From positions 1,178,001 to 1,242,000 of the forward strand of contig NZ_PTLZ01000001.1 of the NCBI RefSeq assembly GCF_003293745.1: 64,000 bases of DNA, given 5' to 3'. This DNA comes from Herminiimonas fonticola (lineage in GTDB: Bacteria > Pseudomonadota > Gammaproteobacteria > Burkholderiales > Burkholderiaceae_D). Shown in pieces: positions 7,694 to 17,944 of the stretch. The translations under genes and the position numbers were made by a program. Position 1 is the stretch's first letter, and each line of letters begins with the position of its first letter. Below the pieces are notes generated by a model. That model worked only from the letters and a program-made list of their open reading frames with translations, was not told the origin of the DNA and searched no databases.

Positions 7694-9946
7694 TTACTGG
7701 CGTACGCAATCGACGAAGTAACCGCGCTTGCCATCGACTTCACGCGTGACCAGACCGTGGACATCGGTTTCGAAGCCAGGGAACTTCTCGTTGAAGTCAC
7801 GCGCAAAACGCAGGTAATCGACGATCGTTTTATTGAAGCGTTCACCCGGGATCAACAATGGAATGCCCGGTGGATAAGGCGTCAACAGAATCGATGTGAC
7901 ACGGCCTTCGAGTTCATCGATAGGTACGCGATCGATTTCTCTATGCGCCATTTTGGCGAACGCATCCGACGGTTTCATCGCTGGCTGCATATCTGACAGA
8001 TACATCTCTGTCGTCAAACGCGCCACATCATACGCTTTGTAGAAATCATGAATCGACTGGCACAGATCGCGCAGACCAACGCGTTCATAGCGCGGGTTTG
8101 CCGCCGCGAATTCCGGCAGGATGCGCCACATAGGCTGGTTCTTGTCGTAGTCGTCCTTGAACTGTTGCAGCGCGGTCAGCAGCGTGTTCCAGCGACCTTT
8201 GGTGATGCCGATCGTGAACATGATGAAGAACGAATACAAGCCGCATTTTTCAATGATGACGCCGTGCTCGGCCAGATATTTGGTGACGATCGATGCCGGA
8301 ATGCCCGAGTCGCCGAACTTGCCGTCCAGCGACAGACCCGGATTGACGATGGTGGCCTTGATCGGATCGAGCATGTTAAAGCCCGGAGCCAGATCGCCGA
8401 AGCCGTGCCAGGTATCTTCGGCGCGTATCATCCAGTCGTCTTGCGTACCTATGCCTTCTTCACTGAAAGTATCTGGTCCCCACACCTGGAACCACCAGTC
8501 CTGACCCCATTCCTGATCGATCTTCTTCATTGCGCGGCGGAAGTCGAGCGCTTCGAGAATACTTTCTTCTACCAGTGCAGTGCCGCCTGGTGCTTCCATC
8601 ATCGCAGCCGCGACGTCGCATGACGCAATGATCGAGTACTGCGGTGAAGTTGATGTGTGCATCAGGTACGCTTCATTGAAGGCGTCTTGATCGAGCTTCA
8701 CTTTCTCTGATTCACGCACCAGAATTTGCGAAGCCTGCGACAAGCCTGCCAGCAATTTGTGCGTCGATTGCGTAGAAAAAATCATCGACTCTTTGGCGCG
8801 CGGGCGGTCTTTGCCGATCGCGTGCATGTCTCTATAAAAATCGTGGAAAGTTGCGTGCGGCAGCCATGCTTCATCGAAATGCAGGGTGTCGATTTCGCCA
8901 TCCAGCATGTTCTTCAAGGTCTCGACGTTATAGATCACGCCGTCGTAAGTCGATTGCGTGATGGTCAGGATGCGCGGCTTCTTGTTGACGGCTTCACGCG
9001 CAAACGGATTGGCTTCGATTTTTTTGCGGATGTTTTCCATCGTGAATTCCGACAATGGAATCGGGCCGATGATGCCAAGGTGATTACGGGTAGGCATCAG
9101 GAATACTGGAATCGCGCCGCACATGATGATCGAGTGCAGGATCGATTTGTGGCAGTTGCGATCAACGACGACGATGTCGCCAGGCGCAACCGTCGAGTGC
9201 CAGACCATCTTGTTCGAGGTCGAGGTGCCGTTTGTTACAAAGTAGCAGTGATCGGCGTTGAAGATGCGTGCAGCATTGCGTTCCGAAGCGGCAACCGGGC
9301 CGGTGTGATCGAGCAACTGGCCAAGTTCTTCCACCGCGTTGCAGACGTCGGCGCGCAACATGTTTTCACCAAAGAATTGGTGGAACATCTGGCCGATAGG
9401 CGATTTCAAAAATGCGACGCCACCGGAGTGACCAGGGCAATGCCACGAGTACGAACCGTCCTGTGCGTAATGCACCAGCGCGCGGAAGAATGGCGGCGAC
9501 AAGCCATCCATATAGGACTTCGCTTCACGAATAATGTGGCGCGCGACGAATTCAGGCGTGTCTTCGAACATGTGAATGAAGCCGTGCAGTTCACGCAGGA
9601 TGTCATTCGGGATGTGGCGCGAGGTACGCGTTTCACCGTACAGATAAATCGGGATGTCGGCGTTCTTGTGGCGAATTTCTTCAACGAATGCGCGCAGAGA
9701 TTTCAGTGCGTAATCGGTTTCTTCAAAGGAGCCGGCACCGAACTCTTCATCATCGATAGACAGGATGAAAGCGGATGCGCGTGATTGTTGCTGCGCAAAT
9801 TGCGAGAGGTCACCGTAGCTGGTGACGCCCAGCACTTCCATGCCTTCTTTTTCCATTGCATCGGCGAGCGCGCGTATGCCAAGGCCCGAAGTGTTCTCGG
9901 AACGGAAATCTTCATCGATGATGACGATGGGGAAACGAAATTTCAT
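7694..9946 (-). CDS. PLP-dependent Orn/Lys/Arg decarboxylase
   Basis: 750 residues from the ATG at 9946, preceded by CTGGAG; the open frame continues upstream, but the conserved part begins MKFRFPIVIID. The N-terminal ~130 residues form the response-regulator-like wing domain of inducible basic amino acid decarboxylases. The large PLP-binding domain has the SxHK motif (STQSTHKLLAG, Lys ~397) that holds the cofactor, and THDFYRDMH-type flanks. A C-terminal domain follows. The length equals that of AdiA/LdcI/SpeF-type fold III enzymes. The product is a polyamine or diamine, and the reaction consumes protons. Whether the substrate is arginine, lysine or ornithine is not decidable here. Confidence 0.88.
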   Translation of the reverse strand: MKFRFPIVIIDEDFRSENTSGLGIRALADAMEKEGMEVLGVTSYGDLSQFAQQQSRASAFILSIDDEEFGAGSFEETDYALKSLRAFVEEIRHKNADIPIYLYGETRTSRHIPNDILRELHGFIHMFEDTPEFVARHIIREAKSYMDGLSPPFFRALVHYAQDGSYSWHCPGHSGGVAFLKSPIGQMFHQFFGENMLRADVCNAVEELGQLLDHTGPVAASERNAARIFNADHCYFVTNGTSTSNKMVWHSTVAPGDIVVVDRNCHKSILHSIIMCGAIPVFLMPTRNHLGIIGPIPLSEFTMENIRKKIEANPFAREAVNKKPRILTITQSTYDGVIYNVETLKNMLDGEIDTLHFDEAWLPHATFHDFYRDMHAIGKDRPRAKESMIFSTQSTHKLLAGLSQASQILVRESEKVKLDQDAFNEAYLMHTSTSPQYSIIASCDVAAAMMEAPGGTALVEESILEALDFRRAMKKIDQEWGQDWWFQVWGPDTFSEEGIGTQDDWMIRAEDTWHGFGDLAPGFNMLDPIKATIVNPGLSLDGKFGDSGIPASIVTKYLAEHGVIIEKCGLYSFFIMFTIGITKGRWNTLLTALQQFKDDYDKNQPMWRILPEFAAANPRYERVGLRDLCQSIHDFYKAYDVARLTTEMYLSDMQPAMKPSDAFAKMAHREIDRVPIDELEGRVTSILLTPYPPGIPLLIPGERFNKTIVDYLRFARDFNEKFPGFETDVHGLVTREVDGKRGYFVDCVRQ

Positions 9947-10042
9947 GCGGTCTCCAGCAGGACGGATAGTGCGGCGCGCAGGGTCTAGATGTGCGCCAGA
10001 AAAGGAAAGCGAATTTTCGCAGATATATACAGAATTTGGGAG

Positions 10043-10072
10043 AAAAAAGCCGCAGATCATCTGATCTACGGC
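10043..10072 (-). terminator. Intrinsic terminator after folA
   Basis: An 11-base-pair stem (10049-10059 with 10062-10072, one G-U) is followed, on the minus strand, by six T (10043-10048). It ends the thyA-folA transcript and lies just upstream of the decarboxylase promoter region. Confidence 0.85.
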
Positions 10073-10152
10073 CTCTTGTTACCAGAGTGATACGGCAGTA
10101 ATACCAGCTAGTGTCGCGCGTGGGCGTGACGGCTGTATGACAAAACCCTGGT

Positions 10153-10641
10153 TCAGCTTATCCGCTCATAGGTAATGTAGGCGTAATCGAAACCATTCGC
10201 CTCGGAATGATGTTCTTCACGCGCCGTTTCTTGCCATTTGGTGAGGTCGATTGCAGGGAAAAATGCATCGCAGTCGAAGGCTTTGTCTATCCTGGTCACG
10301 ATCAGACGGTCGCTGTCGGCTAGCGTGTCGGTAAAAATCTGCCCGCCGCCTATGATGAAGGCCTGCTGGTCGCCGACCAACTCCTTTGCCGCCGCGATCG
10401 AAGTGACCGCTTCTACACCAGCGTGTTGCCATTCTGCATTGCGGGTGATGACGATATTGCGGCGATTCGGCAAAGGTCTGCCTATGGAATCGAAAGTCTT
10501 GCGCCCCATGATGATGGGATGGCCGGAGGTCGTGCGCTTGAAGTGCGCCAAATCTTCGGGCAAATGCCAGGGCAGGGTGTTGTTGATGCCGATGCCGTTA
10601 TGGGTATCGATGGCGACGACGATGGTCAGGTGTGCAGGCAT
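10153..10641 (-). CDS. folA: Dihydrofolate reductase
   Basis: 162 residues, the normal chromosomal DHFR length. It reduces dihydrofolate to tetrahydrofolate with NADPH. Visible motifs are VAIDTHNGIGINNTLPWHLP (active-site loop, with the WHLPED acid near residue 28), GRKTFDSIG for NADPH binding, and IIGGGQIF. It lies 29 bases downstream of thyA on the same strand; the pair recycles the dihydrofolate made by thymidylate synthase. A short TACTC/GAGTA hairpin sits in the gap, and a strong terminator follows. Confidence 0.96.
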   Translation of the reverse strand: MPAHLTIVVAIDTHNGIGINNTLPWHLPEDLAHFKRTTSGHPIIMGRKTFDSIGRPLPNRRNIVITRNAEWQHAGVEAVTSIAAAKELVGDQQAFIIGGGQIFTDTLADSDRLIVTRIDKAFDCDAFFPAIDLTKWQETAREEHHSEANGFDYAYITYERIS

Positions 10642-10670
10642 AAGTATTACTCTAAGAGTATGGCTCCAGA

Positions 10671-11645
10671 TTAAACCGCCATCGGCGCACTCAATGGTGC
10701 GTGATGTTCGTAGTTTTCAAGACTGAAATCGCTGGGTTCGAGTTTCTCCAGCCATTCTGGTTCGTATTTGCCGGTGACGGCGTAATCCGGGATGCGATCC
10801 GACAACACCAGTTTCGGTGCCGCGTACGGTTCGCGCGTCATTTGTTCGTTCAGCATATCCAGATGATTTTCATAGATATGCGCATCGCCGATGAAGTAGG
10901 TAAACCACTTCGGCTTGTAGCCGGTCAGGCGTCCGACCACGTGCAGCAATGCTGCCGCTTCAGCCAGATTGAAAGGCGTACCGAGGCCGATATCGTTGCT
11001 GCGGATGTAGAGGCATAGCGAAATTTCTTTCGTGGTCTGGTTAGGCAGGAATTGATACAGCAGATGGCAAGCTGGCAGCGCAATCGCGTCGAGGTCGGCG
11101 CAGTTCCAGCCGTGGAACAGGATGCGGCGGCTGCCTGGATTATTGATGATGGTATCCAGGCAATCGCGCAACTGGTCGATCGCCTTGTACATCAACACCT
11201 TGTCGGTGCCGTCGTCGTTGACGGCCGAGATCAGGCGAAAGCCGCGCTTTTGCGCATCCTTAATTTGGTCTTTATTGTCGGCGTCCAGCAATTTGTAGGC
11301 TGGCCATTGACGCCATTGCACGCCATACACCGGGCCCAGATCGTCTTCACCGAGGCGATACGGATTGTTCAGCCATTCGGCGTTTTCATTCGCATTCTGA
11401 TCCCAAACCTTGCAGCCCAGCGCGCGGAATTCGGCTGCGCTGCGGGTCGCGCGCAAAAAGCCGATCAACTCGCCGATGACAGATTTGAAAGCCAGACGCT
11501 TGGTGGTGATTGCCGGGAAACCGTCTTTTTGCAGATCGAAACGCAACATTGCACCGGGAATACTGATGGTGCGAATGCCGGTACGATTTTCCTGCCAGGT
11601 TCCGGAATCGAGTACGGTCCGCACAAGGTCAAGATATTGTTTCAT
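10671..11645 (-). CDS. thyA: Thymidylate synthase
   Basis: 324 residues. It methylates dUMP to dTMP using methylene-tetrahydrofolate. The N-terminus ([20 protein letters not shown]), [11 protein letters not shown], the catalytic Cys in [31 protein letters not shown] and the C-terminal PMAV identify it. It is longer than the 264-residue E. coli enzyme. Between QWRQWP and SRR there are 56 residues instead of about 22, an acidic/basic insert rich in Asp and Lys. The catalytic loop has Ala where Pro is common (LPACH). It probably forms an operon with folA. Confidence 0.95.
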   Translation of the reverse strand: MKQYLDLVRTVLDSGTWQENRTGIRTISIPGAMLRFDLQKDGFPAITTKRLAFKSVIGELIGFLRATRSAAEFRALGCKVWDQNANENAEWLNNPYRLGEDDLGPVYGVQWRQWPAYKLLDADNKDQIKDAQKRGFRLISAVNDDGTDKVLMYKAIDQLRDCLDTIINNPGSRRILFHGWNCADLDAIALPACHLLYQFLPNQTTKEISLCLYIRSNDIGLGTPFNLAEAAALLHVVGRLTGYKPKWFTYFIGDAHIYENHLDMLNEQMTREPYAAPKLVLSDRIPDYAVTGKYEPEWLEKLEPSDFSLENYEHHAPLSAPMAV

Positions 11646-11684
11646 GCATAGTCCGTTTAAGATTAATGTGTGACGCGGGTAGGC

Positions 11685-11712
11685 GCGGAATACAGGAAGG
11701 CCTGAATTCCGC
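11685..11712. other. Hairpin upstream of thyA
   Basis: GCGGAAT (11685-11691) and CAGG (11693-11696) pair with CCTG (11701-11704) and ATTCCGC (11706-11712), with an A/A mismatch and a 4-base loop. There is no T run on either strand, so it is not a classical terminator. It would sit in the thyA 5' untranslated region. Confidence 0.5.
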
Positions 11713-11758
11713 AGTAAAGCGCTATTTTAACTGAACGGGCGGGCTGGTCAGTCTGCGC

Positions 11759-13546
11759 TTAATGCTGGCCGAATTGCAGCGCAGCGAGGCTGGCATACAG
11801 GCCGCCGGCAGCAACCAGCGACGCATGCGTGCCGGTTTCGACGATGTGGCCGTGTTCCATCACGATGATGCGATCAGCGCGTTGCACTGTCGCCAGTCTA
11901 TGGGCAATAACCAGCGTGGTACGACCGACCATTGCGGCTTCCAAAGCACTTTGTACCAGACGCTCCGATTCTGCATCCAGAGCACTGGTGGCTTCATCGA
12001 GCAAGAGCAAGGGCGGATTTTTCAACAAGGCGCGCGCAATGGCGATGCGCTGGCGCTGGCCGCCGGACAGGCGTACGCCGCGTTCGCCGAGGAAGGATAG
12101 ATAGCCTTCAGGCAAGCGTTCTATGAATTCGTGTGCGGCAGCCAATTTGGCGACGGCGATGACTTCTTCGTCTGTGGCACCGGGACGGCCGTAGCGTATG
12201 TTTTCCATCGCATTGGCAGAGAAAATCACGGTGTCTTGCGGCACGATGCCTATGGTGTTGCGCAAGTCATGCAGCTCGAGCTGGCGAATATCGACGCCAT
12301 CGAGTTCGATCACGCCTTCTTGCGGATCATAAAAGCGCAGCAGTAACTGGAACAAGGAAGTTTTCCCTGCACCCGACGGGCCGACTACGGCCACCGTTTC
12401 GCCTGCCTTGATGGCAACTGACATATTGGACAAGGCCGGTGTCAATGGGCGGGACGGGTAATGGAAGGTCACCAGATCCAGTGCCAGTGCTGCGCCATTG
12501 GCGCGACGCGGTGGTAACGCGATCGGTGTCGCTGGTGACGAGATCGGTGATTGCACGGCCAATAGTTCCAGCAGGCGCTCGGTCGCACCGGCTGCACGTT
12601 GTGCATCGCCGAGTACTTCTGACAGTGCGCCGATCGCACCGGCGACGATGGCGGAATACAAAATGAACTGGCCGAGTTCGCCAGCGCTCATGGTGCCGTT
12701 GATGACAGCATGCGCACCCAGCCACAAGACAAAAACGATGGCGCCAAAAATCAGCAGAATCGCGATCATCGTCAACATCGAACGCGCGCGTATACGGCGC
12801 ATCGCAGTTTTGAATGCTTCCTCTACAGTTTTGCCAAAACGGCTGGCTTCAATTTTTTCGTGCGTGAATGCCTGTACGGTCGGCATCGCATTCAGGATTT
12901 CGCCAGCCAGCGCCGACGAATCAGCAACACGATCTTGCGAGTCGCGCGACAGCGTACGCACGCGACGGCCGAACCAGACGATAGGTAGAACAGTGACGAT
13001 CAACATCACGAGAATGATGGATGACAACTTGATGCTGGTGACAAACAGCATCACCAGACCACCCATGAACAACAGGGCATTCCGCAAGGCCATCGATACG
13101 CTAGTACCGATCAGGGTTTGAATCAGTGTCGTATCAGTGGTGATGCGTGACAGAACTTCACCGCTTTGCGTGGTTTCAAAAAACTGCGGGCTTTGTGTGA
13201 CGACATGCGAATAGACGGCGCTGCGTACATCTGCAGTTACGCGTTCGCCCAGCCACGACACCATGTAGAAGCGCGCTGCAGTAGCGACCGCCAGTATGCA
13301 AGCCACGCCGAACAATGCAATGAAGTAGGTATTGATGCTGGCCGTGTCATGTATGCCGTTGGCGCCGAAGCCAAGATCGATCATTTGCCGGAAGGCATAC
13401 GGTATCGTCAGCGTCGCAGCGGCGGCAATGATCAGGGCGATGCCTGCCAGTGCAAACTGTTTTTTATAAGGCAGTAAAAATGTCAGCAAACCGCGCAAGG
13501 TGGCGATACTGCCTTTTTGTAATTCTCTGGACGTCTTCGGAATCAT
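11759..13546 (-). CDS. ABC exporter (transmembrane + ATPase fusion)
   Basis: 595 residues: a six-helix exporter-type membrane domain (~1-330) fused to an ATPase domain (~350-595). Walker A is GPSGAGKTSLFQLL, the signature is [16 protein letters not shown], and Walker B is PLLLLDEATSALDAESE. This is the MsbA/LmrA-type half-transporter layout, active as a homodimer. It carries no N-terminal peptidase. The substrate is unknown; lipid or drug export is possible. The next gene downstream on the same strand is thyA, 113 bases away. Confidence 0.9.
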   Translation of the reverse strand: MIPKTSRELQKGSIATLRGLLTFLLPYKKQFALAGIALIIAAAATLTIPYAFRQMIDLGFGANGIHDTASINTYFIALFGVACILAVATAARFYMVSWLGERVTADVRSAVYSHVVTQSPQFFETTQSGEVLSRITTDTTLIQTLIGTSVSMALRNALLFMGGLVMLFVTSIKLSSIILVMLIVTVLPIVWFGRRVRTLSRDSQDRVADSSALAGEILNAMPTVQAFTHEKIEASRFGKTVEEAFKTAMRRIRARSMLTMIAILLIFGAIVFVLWLGAHAVINGTMSAGELGQFILYSAIVAGAIGALSEVLGDAQRAAGATERLLELLAVQSPISSPATPIALPPRRANGAALALDLVTFHYPSRPLTPALSNMSVAIKAGETVAVVGPSGAGKTSLFQLLLRFYDPQEGVIELDGVDIRQLELHDLRNTIGIVPQDTVIFSANAMENIRYGRPGATDEEVIAVAKLAAAHEFIERLPEGYLSFLGERGVRLSGGQRQRIAIARALLKNPPLLLLDEATSALDAESERLVQSALEAAMVGRTTLVIAHRLATVQRADRIIVMEHGHIVETGTHASLVAAGGLYASLAALQFGQH

Positions 13547-13932
13547 GGGTTCACTAGCTTGCCTAAAATTGGAATGCGAATTCGATATGAGGAATGTAGA
13601 TCATTAAGCGGTCACGTTATGCGTGCAGGCTTTGCATGATAAGGTTGACGCTAAGTCATCGTTATTGAGTCGTATATTCAATCGTTCACGTAGCTTAGCA
13701 CCAGTCGCTGCGCGTCTTTGTAAGTCTTACAGGTAATGGCTGCAGGAATGACCTTGTTTCGCTTGCGTGCCCGGCGACTTTCGATGCCATATGGGGGCGG
13801 TATCGCTGGGAACAAGCTTTGCTTGCTTCAATTGAATTCTGCAGTCGTGTGACCAGGAGCGGATAAGTTCGAACATAGTCTGACCAGTATCGCTAACTCG
13901 ACCATCTGCAATACCACCAAGGAGCAGCCAGC
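13547..13932. other. Intergenic region between divergent ABC exporter and egtD
   Basis: 386 bases holding the promoters of the two divergent genes. I see no convincing open frame, RNA gene or perfect sigma-70 pair. A TTGACG at about 13648 has no well-spaced -10. The last bases before egtD carry its AAGGAG ribosome binding site. Confidence 0.5.
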
Positions 13933-14895
13933 TTGGCACAATTCATTCAACTCGTAGAGCAGCGCACGCAATGCATAGACGATGAGCTAGTGGCAGGTTT
14001 GACTGCCACTCAAGCGACGACGTCGCCAAAATATTTATACGATGCTTTGGGTTCCAAACTGTTTGAAGCGATTTGCGAACTGCCGGAATATTATCCAACC
14101 CGTACCGAGGCAAAAATTTTCGGCAAGCATGCGCAAGAGATGGCGCAGGCAATAGGTCTTGGAACGACCCTGATCGATCTTGGTGCCGGTAATTGTGCAA
14201 AGGCCGCAAATTTATTTCCCTGCTTGCAGCCTGCGCAGTATGTGCCGATCGATATCTCGGTCGAGTTTTTACGTGATTCTGTCAATAAATTGCAGCAGCA
14301 ATTTCCGGATATCGACATGGTGGGGGTCGGCATGGATTTTTCGGTGGATCTGCGGTTGCCGAAAAATGTGCGCAGCGAGAAGCGGCTGTTCTTTTATCCG
14401 GGTTCGTCGATAGGCAACTTTATGCCGGATGACGCGCTGGTATTTTTGCGGCAGATCAAATCGGCTTGCATGCAGGGCGATGTAGCTGACGGCGGTCTGT
14501 TGATCGGTGTGGATCTGGTCAAGGAAAATTCGATACTCGATGCGGCGTATGATGATGTTTTGGGCGTGACCGCATCCTTCAATCTGAATTTGTTGCTGCA
14601 TCTAAATCGCTTACTGGATGCCGATTTTGATTTGCGTGAATGGCGGCATCGCGGATTTTTCAATGACAAATTGAGTCGCATTGAAATGCATCTGGAAGCC
14701 TTGTCGGATCAGACCGTGCGCTGGCCGAACGGTGTACGCCGTTTTGAACGCGGCGAGCGGATACATACCGAGAACAGTTATAAATACACGCGCCAGAGTT
14801 TTATCAGTTTGCTGACAGAGGCCGGATTCGAGAATGTGACGACCTGGACCGATCCGCAACAGTGGTTTATGGTTTGCCATGCACGGGCAGCGTAA
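13933..14895 (+). CDS. egtD: L-histidine N-alpha-methyltransferase (ergothioneine biosynthesis EgtD)
   Basis: 320 residues, as for EgtD, which trimethylates histidine to hercynine. Visible are ICELPEYYPTRTEAKIF (the EgtD fingerprint, residues ~47-63), the SAM-binding LIDLGAGNCAKA (~80-91) and FFYPGSSIGNF (~150-160). The start is TTG at 13933, supported by a strong AAGGAG 8 bases upstream; no ATG fits better. It is followed 91 bases later by egtB, so the two make the core ergothioneine pathway. I see no egtA, egtC or egtE nearby. Confidence 0.93.
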   Translation: MAQFIQLVEQRTQCIDDELVAGLTATQATTSPKYLYDALGSKLFEAICELPEYYPTRTEAKIFGKHAQEMAQAIGLGTTLIDLGAGNCAKAANLFPCLQPAQYVPIDISVEFLRDSVNKLQQQFPDIDMVGVGMDFSVDLRLPKNVRSEKRLFFYPGSSIGNFMPDDALVFLRQIKSACMQGDVADGGLLIGVDLVKENSILDAAYDDVLGVTASFNLNLLLHLNRLLDADFDLREWRHRGFFNDKLSRIEMHLEALSDQTVRWPNGVRRFERGERIHTENSYKYTRQSFISLLTEAGFENVTTWTDPQQWFMVCHARAA

Positions 14896-14986
14896 TTGAT
14901 GGATGTGAACGCTGGAAAATATAAGTGGTCGAACCTAAGCTGAACCGTGAGAAAAAAGTATCTCTCCATCAAGATTGCGGAACATC

Positions 14987-16213
14987 ATGAACGTACAGAC
15001 AGAACGCATTTTCCTGAATGAGTTGCCCTTGCGCTATGAAGCTGTACGCGCACGTTCGATCGCACTGGCAGAACCATTGTCGGAAGAAGATTGTTGTGCG
15101 CAATCGATGCCGGATGCAAGTCCTGTCAAATGGCATTTGGCGCACACCACCTGGTTTTTCGAAACATTTGTTCTCGAACGTTTTGAACCTAATTTTCAAC
15201 CGCATCATCCAGCCTTCCGCGTCCTCTTCAATTCTTATTACAACGGTATCGGCGACAAGCATGCGCGTGCGCAGCGCGGCTTGCTGACGCGCCCGCCATT
15301 TGCAGATGTGTTGAGCTATAGACGTGATGTCGATGCGCGCATCATGACTTTGCTGGCACATCCGTTTGCGGACTATGCCTATACCGAGCTGAACAATTTG
15401 CTGGAACTGGGTTTGCAACACGAGCAGCAGCATCAGGAATTGATGATGACTGACGTCTTGCATCTGCTGTCATGCAATCCATTGAAGCCAGCCTATGCTG
15501 AAACGCCAAGACTGGTTGCAAAACCTGCAGCAGAAATGGAGTGGCTGTCTTTCGATGGCGGCGTGGTGCAGATCGGGCATGACGATCAGGAATTTTGTTT
15601 CGATAACGAGATGCCTGTGCACAGACAATTCCTTGAACCGTATGCGCTCGCATCGCGTTTGGTCACGAATCGTGAATACCTGAATTTCGTCGAATCCGGT
15701 GCGTATGAAAATCCGATTGTATGGTTGTCGGAAGGATGGGATTGGGTGCAGACACAGCAATGGATGCGTCCCTTGTATTGGCAAAGAAATGACGATGCGT
15801 GGCAGGTATTCACCTTGCATGGATTGCAGGCCTTGAACCTTGATGCTGCGGTAACGCAGATTTCCTACTTTGAGGCGGACGCTTATGCGCGCTGGGCTGG
15901 TGCGCGTTTGCCTACAGAAGCAGAGTGGGAAAATGCAGCAATACAGTCGCTGAATGCAACTGATAACCCGACAGACAGCATGCAGTTTTTCGGCCACTGC
16001 TGGCAATGGACGTCCAGTAGTTATTCGCCTTATCCCGGCTATGTAACTGCAGCCGGTGCATTGGGTGAATACAACGGCAAGTTCATGTCCAACCAGTATG
16101 TATTGCGCGGCTCATCCTGCGTGACGCCGGACGGACATAGTCGTACGACGTATCGCAACTTCTTCCCGGCAACCGCGCGCTGGCAGTTTTCCGGAATCAG
16201 ATTGGCACGATAA
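14987..16213 (+). CDS. egtB: Hercynine oxygenase / sulfoxide synthase EgtB
   Basis: 408 residues. The N-terminal DinB-like domain supplies the iron ligands: WHLAH (His50/His53) and HEQQHQE (His145, His149). The C-terminal half is a formylglycine-generating-enzyme-like domain (ARLPTEAEWE, CWQWTSS, then VLRGSSC and YRNFFP). EgtB joins hercynine to a thiol donor (cysteine or gamma-glutamylcysteine) using O2. I prefer the ATG at 14987; a TTG at 14975 adds four residues. Without egtC nearby, cysteine may be the direct donor, but that is inference. A bidirectional terminator follows. Confidence 0.92.
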   Translation: MNVQTERIFLNELPLRYEAVRARSIALAEPLSEEDCCAQSMPDASPVKWHLAHTTWFFETFVLERFEPNFQPHHPAFRVLFNSYYNGIGDKHARAQRGLLTRPPFADVLSYRRDVDARIMTLLAHPFADYAYTELNNLLELGLQHEQQHQELMMTDVLHLLSCNPLKPAYAETPRLVAKPAAEMEWLSFDGGVVQIGHDDQEFCFDNEMPVHRQFLEPYALASRLVTNREYLNFVESGAYENPIVWLSEGWDWVQTQQWMRPLYWQRNDDAWQVFTLHGLQALNLDAAVTQISYFEADAYARWAGARLPTEAEWENAAIQSLNATDNPTDSMQFFGHCWQWTSSSYSPYPGYVTAAGALGEYNGKFMSNQYVLRGSSCVTPDGHSRTTYRNFFPATARWQFSGIRLAR

Positions 16214-16232
16214 ATTTTTAACACTTAAAAAT

Positions 16233-16265
16233 AAAAAAGCCGCTGAATATTTCAGCGGCTTTTTT
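16233..16265. terminator. Bidirectional intrinsic terminator between egtB and leuA
   Basis: Stem GCCGCTGAA (16239-16247) with TTCAGCGGC (16251-16259), flanked by A6 on the left and T6 on the right. It serves the convergent genes egtB (+) and leuA (-). Confidence 0.92.
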
Positions 16266-16282
16266 CATGTAACGAGGAAAAA

Positions 16283-17944
16283 TTATTTCTCAGCCAAAGC
16301 CAGATCGCGATTGACTGCACTCAAGACCGCACGGAACGATGCGGTGACGATGTTGCCATCAATGCCGACGCCGAAACGTGTTGCGCCGTTGTTCACGCGC
16401 AGTTCGACATAGCTTGCCGCATTTGCGCTGGCGCCGGCACCGATCGCGTGTTCATGGAAATCCATCAGCTTGATGTCGAGTTCCAATGCATTGATGAATG
16501 CGTCGATAGGGCCATTGCCGGCACCTTGTACAGATACCGCCTTGCCATCTTTTTCAAGATCGACCTTGATCTGCACTTCGCCGCTTTTTGTATCGTCGAT
16601 GTGGTGGCCGCGATATTGATATGGCGTGACTGCATTCAGATATTCACTGTTGAAAATTTTGTGAATATCGTTGGCAGCCACTTCACCACCGGTTTCATCG
16701 GTGATGCGTTGTACTGCGCGACTGAATTCGATCTGCAGGCGACGCGGCAATACGAGGCCGTATTCCTGCTCCAGCAAATACGTCATGCCGCCTTTACCCG
16801 ACTGGCTATTGACGCGAATCACCGCATCGTAGCTGCGACCCAGATCTGCAGGGTCAACCGGCATGTAAGGGACTTCCCAGATGGCGTCCGGCTGCTGTTT
16901 CGCAAAACCCTTCTTGATCGCATCCTGATGCGAACCGGAGAATGCGGTGTACACCAGATCGCCGACATACGGATGACGCGGATGCACCGGAATTTGATTG
17001 CATTCTTCCACGCACTGACGCACTGCATCAATGTCCGAAAAATCCAGACCCGGATTGATACCTTGCGAATACAGATTGAGAGCAAGCGTCACCAGATCCA
17101 CATTGCCGGTACGTTCGCCATTGCCAAACAAGCAGCCTTCGACACGATCGGCGCCAGCCATCACAGCCAGTTCGGCTGCCGCTACTGCACAACCTCTGTC
17201 GTTGTGCGGGTGCACGCTGATGAGGATGGAATCGCGACGTGCGAGATTGCGATGCATCCATTCCACCTGATCGGCGTAAACGTTCGGTGTGCTGGCTTCC
17301 ACCGTGCCTGGCAAGTTGATGATCATCTTGCGCTCTGGCGTCGGTTGCCATGCTTCGGATACGGCGTCGCAGATTTCTTTCGCGAATTCGAGTTCTGTCA
17401 TGCTGAAGGCTTCCGGCGAATACTGGAATACCCATTCCGTTTCCGGATGCGCATCGGTCAATTCGCGAACCAGTTTGGTACCTTTGACTGCCAGTTCTTT
17501 CACTTCTTCCTTCGACATATTAAATACGATCCGACGGAATGATGGTGCCGTGGCGTTGTACATATGAACGATGGCGCGGCGTGAACCGATGACAGATTCG
17601 ACGGTGCGACGTATCAGGTCTTCGCGGGCTGGCGTCAATACTTCGATCGTGACGTCGTCCGGAATACGTTTCTCTTCGATCAGTTTGCGTACGAAATCGA
17701 AATCGGTTTGCGATGCGGAAGGGAAGGCGACTTCGATTTCTTTCAGACCGATGTTCAACAGCATGTCGAAGAAACGAAATTTCTTCTCGTGGTTCATCGG
17801 CTCGATCAGTGATTGATTGCCATCGCGCAGATCGGTACTCATCCAGATCGGTGCTTTGCTGATGATCTGGTTCGGCCACGTGCGGTCGGTGAGACGGACG
17901 GGCGGAAATGCGCGGTATTTTTGTTCTGGGTTAGACAACATCAT
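16283..17944 (-). CDS. leuA: 2-isopropylmalate synthase (long LeuA2 type)
   Basis: 553 residues, the long form of the enzyme that condenses acetyl-CoA with 2-oxoisovalerate in the first committed step of leucine synthesis. It carries the DLRDGNQSL metal/substrate motif near residue 40, [19 protein letters not shown], and a C-terminal regulatory domain ([17 protein letters not shown]) that in this family binds leucine for feedback inhibition. Two adjacent ATG codons (17944 and 17941) are possible; AAGGAAAA lies upstream. The gene stands alone and is preceded by a ~340-base leader with a Leu-rich leader peptide, so it is probably controlled by leucine supply as well. Confidence 0.95.
   Translation of the reverse strand: MMLSNPEQKYRAFPPVRLTDRTWPNQIISKAPIWMSTDLRDGNQSLIEPMNHEKKFRFFDMLLNIGLKEIEVAFPSASQTDFDFVRKLIEEKRIPDDVTIEVLTPAREDLIRRTVESVIGSRRAIVHMYNATAPSFRRIVFNMSKEEVKELAVKGTKLVRELTDAHPETEWVFQYSPEAFSMTELEFAKEICDAVSEAWQPTPERKMIINLPGTVEASTPNVYADQVEWMHRNLARRDSILISVHPHNDRGCAVAAAELAVMAGADRVEGCLFGNGERTGNVDLVTLALNLYSQGINPGLDFSDIDAVRQCVEECNQIPVHPRHPYVGDLVYTAFSGSHQDAIKKGFAKQQPDAIWEVPYMPVDPADLGRSYDAVIRVNSQSGKGGMTYLLEQEYGLVLPRRLQIEFSRAVQRITDETGGEVAANDIHKIFNSEYLNAVTPYQYRGHHIDDTKSGEVQIKVDLEKDGKAVSVQGAGNGPIDAFINALELDIKLMDFHEHAIGAGASANAASYVELRVNNGATRFGVGIDGNIVTASFRAVLSAVNRDLALAEK

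Noticed and set aside
8726-9784. 352-codon plus-strand frame
   Set aside because: Antisense to the basic amino acid decarboxylase; no ribosome site or protein family.
16448-17542. Long open frame (364 codons) on the plus strand
   Set aside because: It lies wholly antisense to leuA, which is clearly coding; its composition is that of a reading-frame shadow.
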